Of a stretch of DNA of 64,000 nt, positions 52,114-61,100 are shown piece by piece. A model generated the notes under the pieces. The model worked only from the letters and a program-made list of their open reading frames with translations. It did no database searches and was not told where the DNA came from. Within the stretch, counting starts at the first letter, position 1. Each line of letters opens with the position of its first letter. The position numbers were made by a program, and so were the translations under genes. This stretch comes from an uncultured Psychrobacter sp. (GTDB taxonomy: Bacteria > Pseudomonadota > Gammaproteobacteria > Pseudomonadales > Moraxellaceae), in contig NZ_CANKZC010000001.1 of the NCBI RefSeq assembly GCF_947488565.1, positions 868,001 to 932,000 of the forward strand, in the 5' to 3' direction.

Positions 52114-53208
52114 ATGATTGTGTCCGCCTCTACTCCTCCTTTTGTTACAGATACCAAGCCGCTGCCCAATCAGCTAGAAACCTCGTTGTCAAAACCAGAG
52201 CCTCCTAGACGTCCACAGCCGAACCGGCTAAAACTGGCCTACGATATTGTGATGCTTATTGCTATTAGTATTGATCTACTATTTATTAGTATCGATGCAA
52301 TTTTGATGAGTAACTTCAGTAGCCATGTGGCAGGATGGTTGGCAATTAGTGATGGGCTTAGCTGGTATCAGAACAGCTTGCACGATCCACTACGTACCAT
52401 AGGTGGATTCTTTACCATATTTTTAATTGTTGAGCTGCTGGCACGTTGGGTAATTGCCATTAAAGATGAGGTTTATTATCGCTGGTTTTTCTTTCCATTT
52501 GTCCACTGGTATGAAGTGCTTGGCTGCTTTCCGCAGCTGCGTGCACTACGTCTGTTTCGAGCTGTGATAATCGGTCGACGCTTGCATCAGCTTGGTTATC
52601 AGGTACTGCCGCAACCTTGGATCAATCGTATCAAGTTTTATATCGATGTGTTATTAGAAGAATTGTCTGATCGTGTTATTTTGACGACTATCTATAACTT
52701 TCGGCAACAGCTTACTGACTCTGACGCTCATAAATCGCTGATTAAATCGACTATTGAGCGCAATCGCGAGCAGATCGAAGCGATGTTGTTATCGTTGTTA
52801 CGTCAAGAGCTTACGCCCATACTTCAAAAGCTTACTGATAAATCAGAAGGTGGTCAGCTTATAGCAAACGAGGTTGGTAATGCCATTCAAGACGGACTCG
52901 CTAACACCCCTGAGCTGCGGCGTTACCTGCGTCTGATTCCGATTGCAGGTAGCCTCATTGAGTCGCAACTTCAACATATTGGACATAACATTGGAGAAAA
53001 TGTCGTCTACTCTCTCAATGAGCGTCTGCTGAAAGCTGAGCATATTGACGCATTGATGGTAAACATTGCCCATAGTATTGTAAATATTGATATCAATAAT
53101 GCAGCACTGGAGGCGTTGCTTGCAAGTATCATCAATGATAGCTTGAGCGAATTTGAAGCACAAATCAAAATTCAGCAGTGGAAACATCAAGATATGCTCA
53201 ATTTATAA
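52114..53208 (+). CDS. Voltage-sensor-like membrane protein with long C-terminal helical domain
   Basis: 364 aa, no exact family known to me. After a 40-residue Pro-rich leader there are hydrophobic segments at about 44-68 (YDIVMLIAISIDLLFISIDAI) and 96-117 (GGFFTIFLIVELLARWVIAI), then YYRWFFFPFVHWYEVLGC and an Arg-periodic RALRLFRAVIIGRRLHQL. The Glu/Arg in the second, acidic residue in the third and regular Arg in the fourth recall an S1-S4 voltage-sensor domain of ion channels. No pore helix or selectivity filter follows; instead about 200 residues of helical, charged sequence with repeated Leu/Ile. Cotranscribed with an acyltransferase. GGTATG-like spacing before the start is weak; a GTG four bases on is out of frame. 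Confidence 0.6.
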   Translation: MIVSASTPPFVTDTKPLPNQLETSLSKPEPPRRPQPNRLKLAYDIVMLIAISIDLLFISIDAILMSNFSSHVAGWLAISDGLSWYQNSLHDPLRTIGGFFTIFLIVELLARWVIAIKDEVYYRWFFFPFVHWYEVLGCFPQLRALRLFRAVIIGRRLHQLGYQVLPQPWINRIKFYIDVLLEELSDRVILTTIYNFRQQLTDSDAHKSLIKSTIERNREQIEAMLLSLLRQELTPILQKLTDKSEGGQLIANEVGNAIQDGLANTPELRRYLRLIPIAGSLIESQLQHIGHNIGENVVYSLNERLLKAEHIDALMVNIAHSIVNIDINNAALEALLASIINDSLSEFEAQIKIQQWKHQDMLNL

Positions 53209-53427
53209 CTTCTATGGCCTAGGTACTGCTAAAAAACAGGTCTTTATGATTATCAGATTTCAATTTTTATGTAACTATTTATGTCAATTTTTGTATGACT
53301 AGGGGCTTGTTAAATACCAGCAACCCTTAGTACACTGCTCGTTGATAGCGAACAAACTAACGATCTATTTATAGTAACAACTGCGCCGTGATCGCAGCGT
53401 TATTAGTATCTTTTAAGGATTTGCATT

Positions 53428-54276
53428 ATGACGATTTCGGATACAGGCCAGCATGATGATATGACATCTCAACCTGCGATAACCTTTTATGGAAAGATGC
53501 TGACGTTTTCACGCCTGCAACTGAGAACCAATGATTTAACCGCTATTGAAGCACATTTATCAGACATGCTAAGCAATAAGAGCAGTCAGATTCCTGTCAT
53601 CATCGACAGTAGCGTTGAACAAGATTTGTCCGCTTTGATTGAGCTTTTGTGGACGTGGGGTTTGCAGCCTATTGGTGTCGTAACAGGATTGCTTGATAGA
53701 CAAGCGCAGGCTCAAAGACTGGCGATATTCCCAGCAGATGGCAAACGCATAGAGCGTATTGTATCTAGTAAAAAATCAATCACTCAGTTGAGCCAAACCA
53801 GCGCTGAAAAAGCAGCCAAGGCACAGACTAAAGAAAGTAGTGCTGCTGATACTGCCAACAGTGAAGATCCAAATACTGTAAATAAAGACCCAAATACTAT
53901 AGATGTCTCTGCAGAAACCTTGCTCAGTAGTGAGCACATCACCAGTATGATTTACGATCAACTGCTACGTTCAGGCCAAAGTATCAACCACGTTGGTGGT
54001 GATTTAATCCTAACCAATAGTGTCAATAGCGGTGCTGAAGCCATTACAGATAATAGCTTACATGTTTACGGACGCGCCCAAGGCCGTCTAGTTGCGGGAG
54101 CTACGGGCGACAAAGATGCGCGCATATTTTGTCAGGTATTTAATCCATCCCTAGTCTCTGTCGCTGGCACTTATTGCTTGCGTGACAACCTGCCTGAAAA
54201 TACTATCGACAAACCAGTACAAGTGCGTTTTGTAGAAGGGGAAGGCTTGGTGTTTACTGTCATGGAAAGCACTTAA
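53428..54276 (+). CDS. minC: Septum site-determining protein MinC
   Basis: Inhibitor of FtsZ polymerisation, delivered to the cell poles by MinD. N-terminal domain YGKMLTFSRLQLRTNDLTAIEAHLS; C-terminal right-handed beta-helix with GQSINHVGGDLILTNSVNSGAEAITDNSLHVYGRAQGRLVAGATGD and ARIFCQVFNPSLVSVAGTY, which bind MinD and the FtsZ tail. The two are joined by a long hydrophilic linker (about residues 120-165) with an imperfect repeat EDPNTVNKDPNTIDV. 282 aa, longer than in E. coli because of this linker. A terminator directly behind it separates it from minD. Confidence 0.94.
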   Translation: MTISDTGQHDDMTSQPAITFYGKMLTFSRLQLRTNDLTAIEAHLSDMLSNKSSQIPVIIDSSVEQDLSALIELLWTWGLQPIGVVTGLLDRQAQAQRLAIFPADGKRIERIVSSKKSITQLSQTSAEKAAKAQTKESSAADTANSEDPNTVNKDPNTIDVSAETLLSSEHITSMIYDQLLRSGQSINHVGGDLILTNSVNSGAEAITDNSLHVYGRAQGRLVAGATGDKDARIFCQVFNPSLVSVAGTYCLRDNLPENTIDKPVQVRFVEGEGLVFTVMEST

Positions 54277-54293
54277 TATGCAATTATATTATG

Positions 54294-54333
54294 TAAAAAC
54301 AGCCAAACTATTTGATAGTTAAGGCTGTTTTTT
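54294..54333 (+). terminator. Terminator directly after minC
   Basis: AAAACAGCC and GGCTGTTTT pair around an 18-nt loop that itself contains AACTAT/ATAGTT, so the hairpin can be longer; TTTTTTAT follows. Confidence 0.85.
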
Positions 54334-54707
54334 ATTTTGGCGAAAGTTAAAAAGTACTTACATAAGACTTCGTTAATATTCACGTAAGGTAATTTAACAA
54401 AACTGTCCTACTATAAATCTGTAAGTCAGCCACTATCTACAAGATTAGTAAACAATTATATAAAATAGGGTTTATCTCAACAGGTTTTTAGTGTTTGTTA
54501 TAGACAAGCTATAAATTTTTGTTGATTTATGCTAGGCTTACGCTCGCAGATAGTAGTCGTATTATGCTTGTTATGTTTAACGACACATAATTATTATTAA
54601 ATACTGAATCATAGATATCCAGTGCTGTAAGCATCAACATTATATTCACGTTTATTAAACGATTTTTAACTATCGAATATCCCATTGAATTATAGGAGTG
54701 TGCCATT
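54334..54707. other. Promoter region of minDE
   Basis: About 370 nt of AT-rich DNA between the minC terminator and minD. No gene seen. It must hold an independent minD promoter, since the terminator isolates it from minC. Confidence 0.45.
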
Positions 54708-55520
54708 GTGGCGAAGATTGTTGTAATCACTTCAGGTAAAGGCGGCGTGGGCAAAACCACGACCAGTGCCTCTTTTGCCGCAGGTTTAGCATTGCGTGGC
54801 TATAAGACGGTTGTTATTGATTTTGATGTGGGTTTACGTAATCTAGATTTGATTATGGGCTGTGAAAATCGCATCGTATATGACTTCGTTGACGTCATCA
54901 ACGGTAATGCTCGTCTATCGCAAGCATTAGTCAAAGACAAGCAATTAGAGAATCTATATATTTTGCCTGCCAGTCAGACACGTGACAAAGATGCTTTGAC
55001 AGACGAAGGTGTAACGGAAGTTATATCTGAGTTGTCTAAGCAGTTTGACTACATTATTTGTGACTCTCCAGCTGGTATCGAGCGCGGTGCGCAGCTAGCG
55101 ATGTATCATGCTGATGAAGCCATTATTGTTACTAACCCTGAAATCTCTTCAGTACGTGACTCTGATCGTATTATTGGTATCTTACAAAGCCGTACTAAAA
55201 AGGTAGAAGAAAACCAAGGTTCTATACGTGAGCATTTGATTATCACGCGCTACAATGCTGAGCGTGCGGCAGCCAATGAGATGATGGACATTGATACCAT
55301 CTCTAATGATATTTTAAAAGTACCACTACTTGGTGTTATTCCTGAAAGTCATTCAGTGCTTGAAGCGTCTAACCACGGTGAGCCGGTGATTCACTATACC
55401 GATTCGGTCGCTGGTCAGTGCTATGACGATATCGTTGCCCGTTTCTTAGGGGAAGAACGTCCATTACGTCATCTCGACGTGAAGAAAAAGAGTCTATTAC
55501 AGCGCTGGTTTGGGGGTTAA
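54708..55520 (+). CDS. minD: Septum site-determining ATPase MinD
   Basis: Membrane-binding ATPase that recruits MinC and oscillates with MinE. Deviant Walker A motif [11 protein letters not shown] at residues 11-21, then [21 protein letters not shown] and [15 protein letters not shown] (Walker B region). The C-terminal amphipathic membrane-targeting helix is [12 protein letters not shown]. 270 aa, standard. It starts at GTG, with TAGGAG 8 nt upstream. minE follows after 2 nt. Confidence 0.97.
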   Translation: MAKIVVITSGKGGVGKTTTSASFAAGLALRGYKTVVIDFDVGLRNLDLIMGCENRIVYDFVDVINGNARLSQALVKDKQLENLYILPASQTRDKDALTDEGVTEVISELSKQFDYIICDSPAGIERGAQLAMYHADEAIIVTNPEISSVRDSDRIIGILQSRTKKVEENQGSIREHLIITRYNAERAAANEMMDIDTISNDILKVPLLGVIPESHSVLEASNHGEPVIHYTDSVAGQCYDDIVARFLGEERPLRHLDVKKKSLLQRWFGG

Positions 55521-55522
55521 TA

Positions 55523-55813
55523 ATGAGTAAAAAGAAAGGATTTTGGAGTAGTCTGTTTGGTACCGATGATAACAGTCATGCAGGTAGTGCCAATATGGCC
55601 ACCGAGCGCTTGAAGGTCATTGTTGCAAGTGAAAATCGGTTAAACAATCGATTGACCACTGATCGTATCGAGAAGATGAAACGTGAAATATTAGAGGTAG
55701 TCAATAAGTACGTTAATGGCGTACAAATTGACGACGTCAATATCAATCATCGCTCTGAGGATACGCTCGATGTTCTTGAAATGAATATCAGTTTGCCTGA
55801 ACATAAAAAGTAA
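55523..55813 (+). CDS. minE: Cell division topological specificity factor MinE
   Basis: 96-residue partner that stimulates the MinD ATPase and restricts MinC/D to the poles. The N-terminal membrane-targeting part is [11 protein letters not shown], the anti-MinCD helix is [19 protein letters not shown], and the C-terminal topology domain is [38 protein letters not shown]. It starts 2 nt behind minD, so is translationally coupled. Confidence 0.96.
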   Translation: MSKKKGFWSSLFGTDDNSHAGSANMATERLKVIVASENRLNNRLTTDRIEKMKREILEVVNKYVNGVQIDDVNINHRSEDTLDVLEMNISLPEHKK

Positions 55814-55861
55814 ATCGGATAAATGCTTGATTTGCATTAAATCTCAAAACCATCTATCACT

Positions 55862-55895
55862 AAAAAAGCCTCCAGTAAATTACTGGGGGCTTTTT
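55862..55895. terminator. Bidirectional terminator between minE and cytochrome b561
   Basis: AAAAGCCTCCAGTAA and TTACTGGGGGCTTTT form a 15-bp stem with one wobble and a very short loop, flanked by A and T runs. Confidence 0.88.
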
Positions 55896-55927
55896 ATTTA
55901 ACTATCTGTATATAACTTAATCTGTCG

Positions 55928-56455
55928 TTATTTCATGCGCGCTATCAGTCCATCTTTTTTGATAAATTGATGATGCAAAGCCGCTCCAATATGAACTAAT
56001 GTAAAGGCAATAATCATTGGCCATATAATGTCGGTATGTAGATCGTTATAAAAACGTGCTAGGCTTCGATCTGGATTAACAAACACTGGAATCTGAAACA
56101 GTCCGAAAATATCGACAGGTCGACCACCATAGACAGACATAAGTAGCCCTGCAATCGGCATCGCAATCAACAGAGCGTAAAGTGCAAAGTGTGACAATTG
56201 CGACATCAGTAACTGCCATTTTGGCATTGGTACTGGCGGTGGCGCTTTGGTAAGCAGTCGGTTGATCACTCGTGCAATCATCCAAAACAATAAGCTAACG
56301 CCAAAGGCTTTATGTAGTCCAATATATAGATTACTATCAGAATTGTTATATAAAAACATCATTGTCCAAGTTACTAGCAGTAAAATGGCGCTAATCCAAT
56401 GAAATATGCGACTACTAACTGACCATTTTTTTACGTTTGAATTATTACTATTCAT
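55928..56455 (-). CDS. Cytochrome b561 family protein
   Basis: 175-residue four-helix inner-membrane b-type cytochrome. Conserved haem histidines are seen in SSRIFHWISAILLLVTW, NLYIGLHKAFGVSLLFWM, LSHFALYALLIAMPIAGLLM and FTLVHIGAALHHQFIKKDGLIARM, one or two per helix, which is the YodB/YceJ pattern. It moves electrons between membrane quinones and periplasmic acceptors such as superoxide. The start is uncertain: I chose the ATG at 56455 (MNSNNSNVKKW), with GGAA upstream; starts at 56467 and 56485 are in frame. Confidence 0.9.
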   Translation of the reverse strand: MNSNNSNVKKWSVSSRIFHWISAILLLVTWTMMFLYNNSDSNLYIGLHKAFGVSLLFWMIARVINRLLTKAPPPVPMPKWQLLMSQLSHFALYALLIAMPIAGLLMSVYGGRPVDIFGLFQIPVFVNPDRSLARFYNDLHTDIIWPMIIAFTLVHIGAALHHQFIKKDGLIARMK

Positions 56456-56602
56456 AAAACATTCCATGCCGTTTGATTCTGACACTACTGACCTATTAAG
56501 ATCACTTTAGTAAATAGTTCAAACCATACCTCTAAAATATATTTTGCACAACCATTTATGCAAATCAGTTCAACGTTTTCAAAAAAAGCTATGAGTCGTC
56601 TT

Positions 56603-57181
56603 TCAATCTGAGGTAGCTGAGCGTGGCGTATCGAGTAGAGCTTCATCACTTAAATCGATCAGTTGATGAGCGATCTTATCCAAATCTGGTATTAAGTAAG
56701 GGGTGTCATTGATAGTGACCACTTGAAACATATAAGAGGTAATGACATTTTCTTTGAATTGAGCGCTTACTGCCCCCTCCTCTTTCTCACTACTGGTAGG
56801 GGTATTATTATCATCGTCTACAGAGACTTGTATATGATGTTCGGGCAACTCAGCATCCTTAACTTCTGAAATACTAACTTTCATGTGATGCAAATCCCCT
56901 GCTGTTTGTAAAGCAAATCGATGCGCATTGGTATTGCCTTCTAACACAATGGTTTTATCAATAGGCTGATCATGGGGTAATAAATGAAATACTGCCACTT
57001 TTGTTTGTTCCCACTCATATACCCATACACGCTCATTATGGTCATCAACACTTAGAATCAAACTGCTTGGAATAATCCAATCTGGCTGGTTTGCAGCAGG
57101 GATAATAGTAACCTCTAGCATGCCATTATCAGTCGTCAATAGACTGACAGCTTCAAATGAATGTTTTATAATTTGGCTCAT
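56603..57181 (-). CDS. chpC: ChpC-like CheW-domain protein of the Pil-Chp system
   Basis: 192-residue weakly conserved CheW-type adaptor. Visible parts: VSLLTTDNGMLEVTIIPAANQPDWIIPSSLILSV at the start and TSYMFQVVTINDTPYLIPDL near the end; the middle has an acidic insertion (SVDDDNNTPTSSEKEEGA). The ATG overlaps the stop of the CheB-type gene (ATGA). Position as the third gene after chpA and chpB gives the name; sequence alone would only say CheW-like. A role in linking a receptor to ChpA is inferred. Confidence 0.72.
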   Translation of the reverse strand: MSQIIKHSFEAVSLLTTDNGMLEVTIIPAANQPDWIIPSSLILSVDDHNERVWVYEWEQTKVAVFHLLPHDQPIDKTIVLEGNTNAHRFALQTAGDLHHMKVSISEVKDAELPEHHIQVSVDDDNNTPTSSEKEEGAVSAQFKENVITSYMFQVVTINDTPYLIPDLDKIAHQLIDLSDEALLDTPRSATSD

Positions 57182-58197
57182 ACATCGCTCACAGTAAATG
57201 AAGGTGAAATGATACCCGCTGTCATCTCACTAATATAATTGGTAAGTTTTTGGGCAAGTAATTCAGGACTACCAATAAATTGACAGTGACCAGAATCAAT
57301 AATGGCTTGTGGCTGACTAGGACAAACACTTGTACTTGGATTCTGCGCCCATAGCTGACTGTTATTATCTTGAATTAAATCTATGTATTGAGCACCATCC
57401 TTGCCCATACCAGAAAATATAATGCTCACAAGATCACTACCATAAACATCACTGGTGTTTTGCAGCAGCTGTCCAATACCAGGCTTGTACTCTCCTGACC
57501 ATGTTTGTTCTGTTAATATGACTCGACCATCTGAGTCACATATAATCTGTCGATCAATGGGTGCAATTAGACAATGTCCGGTTCGCAAGCGCTGAGTTGT
57601 CGTAATCACTTGACAACGCCAATCGTTATGGCGGTTTAATATTCGAGGTAAGGTCTCTATCATATTTTGGTTAAAATGATGCGCGAGTAAGATACAGATA
57701 GGTAGCGTAGGCGATAAGTTGTCTAAGAACGTTTTGACTGCATGCGGACCACCCATAGATGCTCCTAAAAACACGACATAACGCCAAGGCGCAGGATTGT
57801 TGTCGATCGGTGGATTGTCTAACAATGCTGGCTTGTTTAGCAGCTTAGCCAGTTTACGCTTTAATTTGCGCTGCCATTTTGCATAATGTTGCATCTCATT
57901 TAGGTACGGTGCTGGGCTAAACCCTACCAGCACTGCACTAGATTGAGATGCCATAATAAAACTGGCTATGCTGTCGTCATAATCACCATCAATCAACCAA
58001 ATATCGACTTGAACGCCATATAACTTACTCTTATCTTGCAACTGTTGCCGCGATAAGCAATCGATCAGCATGAATCCTAAACTGCGTACGGTATCAGTGA
58101 AAGCCAAACGTTGATGTTGATGTTCTGCAATCACTAGTACTCTGATGTCTTTGTTATCTTTATCAATAACATTGGACATATAGGTTTTATCCATCAT
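57178..58197 (-). CDS. chpB: CheB-type methylesterase ChpB of the Pil-Chp system
   Basis: 339 aa. The C-terminal methylesterase domain has the full triad region: FLGASMGGPHAVKTFL (Ser), ILLAHHFNQNM (His) and SIIFSGMGKDGAQYI (Asp), so it should remove glutamyl methyl esters from the PilJ-type receptor. The N-terminal 120 residues are receiver-sized but degenerate (RVLVIAEHQHQRLAFTDTV, WLIDGDYDDS); the pattern is closer to a pseudo-receiver than to a normal CheB. The start overlaps the chpA end by about 11 nt, so it is translationally coupled. Confidence 0.88.
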   Translation of the reverse strand: MMDKTYMSNVIDKDNKDIRVLVIAEHQHQRLAFTDTVRSLGFMLIDCLSRQQLQDKSKLYGVQVDIWLIDGDYDDSIASFIMASQSSAVLVGFSPAPYLNEMQHYAKWQRKLKRKLAKLLNKPALLDNPPIDNNPAPWRYVVFLGASMGGPHAVKTFLDNLSPTLPICILLAHHFNQNMIETLPRILNRHNDWRCQVITTTQRLRTGHCLIAPIDRQIICDSDGRVILTEQTWSGEYKPGIGQLLQNTSDVYGSDLVSIIFSGMGKDGAQYIDLIQDNNSQLWAQNPSTSVCPSQPQAIIDSGHCQFIGSPELLAQKLTNYISEMTAGIISPSFTVSDV

Positions 58198-61100
58198 GAC
58201 TCAAACTTATCTTTTGACCAAGTAACATCTGCATTCTATTTAGTAATTCAGTCTCTTGGAAGGGTTTACCCATATAATCGTTTACCCCAATATCTAATGC
58301 GCGTTCGCGATGTTTTTCACCAGTACGTGACGTTATCATAATGATTGGAATATCGCGTAAGCGTTTATCGAACCTTACTTGTGTTGCCACTTCAAAACCA
58401 TCCATACGTGGCATTTCTATATCCAATAAGATCAAGTCAGGTATGGTCTCTTGTAAAATCTCAATAGCATCAACACCATCTTTTGCAAGAGCGACATTGA
58501 TACCTTGACGCTCAAGTAAACGTGACGTGACTTTTCGAACCGTCACAGAGTCATCAACCACAAGCACAGTCACTTGTGTTTCCACTCCACTACGTTCAGG
58601 CTTTGGTATTTGAACCATGGTTTGCGTCGATGCATTACGCATTAGCGCGATAAGGTCTAAGATCAACATAACCGATCCATCACCCATAATAGTCGCAGCC
58701 GAAATACCTGCCAAATGCGATAACTGACGACCAAGTGGCTTTAACACCACTTCAATACGAGAGCCTGCAATTTGGTCCACTTGCAGGGCCATTTTTTGAC
58801 CAGCACGGTTTTTAATGACGATAAGCGGTAAGCTAGTATTGGTACTGACCATCAGCTCATTCAGCTTACTACCAGATAAGATTTCATTTAGATAACGGAC
58901 TCGGTAATCCTCATCTTCGACATGTAAAGTAGTAGCACCAGATGCATAATAATCATATAGCCTTTCTGGATTGACTCGTATTACTCGCTCAATCTGTACC
59001 AAAGGTATGGCGTAGTAACGATCCGCTGCACGTACTACCAAAGCATCAGATACCGCCACTGTTAATGGCAAACGTATGGTAAAGCGCGATCCTTTACCTT
59101 CCTCAGATGTGACGGTTACCATACCGCCTAACTGACGGATTTCACTGATAACCACATCCATTCCTACCCCACGTCCTGAGATTTGGGTGACTTGCTGGGT
59201 AGTCGTAAGACCGGCATTAAAAATATACTGAATAATGTCTAAATCAGTCAGACTGTTATCGCTTGCATCGATAAGCCCTTGAGCAATTGCTTTATTTCTG
59301 ACTGCCTCAACATTGATACCGCGACCGTCATCACTAAGGTTGATGACAACTTCACTGCCTTCACGTAGGACTTCTAAAGTGATATGACCGCTACGGTTTT
59401 TACCAGCTGTTAGACGAGTTTGAACATTTTCAATACCGTGATCGACTGCGTTACGCAACATGTGCTCTAGTGGCGAGGTAATGCGCTCTAGAATGGTTCT
59501 ATCCATTTCGTCATCAGCATTGATAATTGTCAATTCTACCGACTTATTAAGCTCATTAGCAGTTTGACGTACGATACGCTCAAGACGCGGTGTCACACGT
59601 GTGAATGGCACCATACGCGAATTCATTAACCCATCTTGCAGTTCAGTTTGGGTACGCGATAGTTGCAGCAGCAAACCCTCACTATCACGTGTCTTTTCTA
59701 ACATAGTGCTGTTGATTTCGATCAAATCAGAAGCGGACTCTGTGAGTGATTTAGATAGCTGATTTAATGAAGAGTACTGATCCATCTCTAATGGGTCAAA
59801 GTCCTCGTTATTCACCAATTCATCATCATCAATTTGCGATAAAATTTGCGCTTCAAGCTCAATCTCCATTCGACGTAGCTGATCCGCTAAGCGTTGAACG
59901 GTAGTGCCCATTTCTTCAATACTATTGGTTAAGCTACTTATACCCATATCAATACGTGCACGGTTGATTGCAGACTCACCCGATAGGTTAATCATATGTT
60001 CAACCAAACCACCAGAGATACGAATCATCTCGTTACTACTGGTGCTTTGCTCTTGCTCTGCAAAGCTACCTGCCATAGATGGCATCTCTTTTAAATTTTC
60101 GACTACCCGACCTGACTGTTGTAGCATTTTGGCTGCTAAAATCGTACTACGCTGAGCTTGCAACGTTTCATTAGGAATATGTTTTAAGTCATCAGGGTTT
60201 TTACTAAACTGCTTTAGCGCCAAGATTAATGCGTTGGGTGTTGATGGATTGACCTGCTGTTTTAGGATAAACACCGCATCAGCCAACCAATCATGACAGT
60301 CTGTTAGCAGCTGTGAGATCATTTTGGTCGCAGGCTTTCGCAGAATAGCCAACTCTTCGTATACTGTCTCCATCTCATGCGCAAGATCAGCAATACCATT
60401 CGCCGCCACCATACGTGCGCCGCCTTTAATAGTATGCAGATCTCGCTGCAGTGCTTGCAATGCTGCCACGTCACTGACGTTGCCTAAAAACAGCTGCAAA
60501 TACTTATTGCTACTGACAACTATCTCATCTGCTTCTTCTAAAAAGACTTCTAAAATATCAGGATCCGGTAGACCATCTGTCCAAGACTCAGCAATGATGC
60601 TATCCAAACTGGCGGTATCAGAAGCTTGCTCGCTCTCTTGATGACTGTCTTGCGTCTCATTTGAATCATTATTATGGTTTTGGAGCGCTGGTAAAACCAA
60701 AGTAATCACTCTTGGTAGCTGAGCGCTGCGTTCAAATTCTTGCAACTGTCCAATGAGATCATCAGCAAAAAATGCTTCTTGATAGCGCACAACATAATCA
60801 ATCTGTAAAGACAGAGTATCTTGTACCATTTGCATAATGGTCAGCCATTGCGCTGTTGGGTACAATCGTTGTTCAACAAACGCTTCATAAATACTTTCAG
60901 CCTCGTGCGTCAGGTCGCCGATACTACGGATACCTGCCATGCGCGCTCCACCTTTGATGGTGTGCAGATGACGCTGTAGTACTTTTAACGCTGCCATATT
61001 GCCACTATCAGCACGCCACTTGCTAAAGGACTGAGCGATAGCACTATCAAGCTCTTGTGCTTCTTCTAAAAATATCTCCAACAACTCAATATCGGTATCG

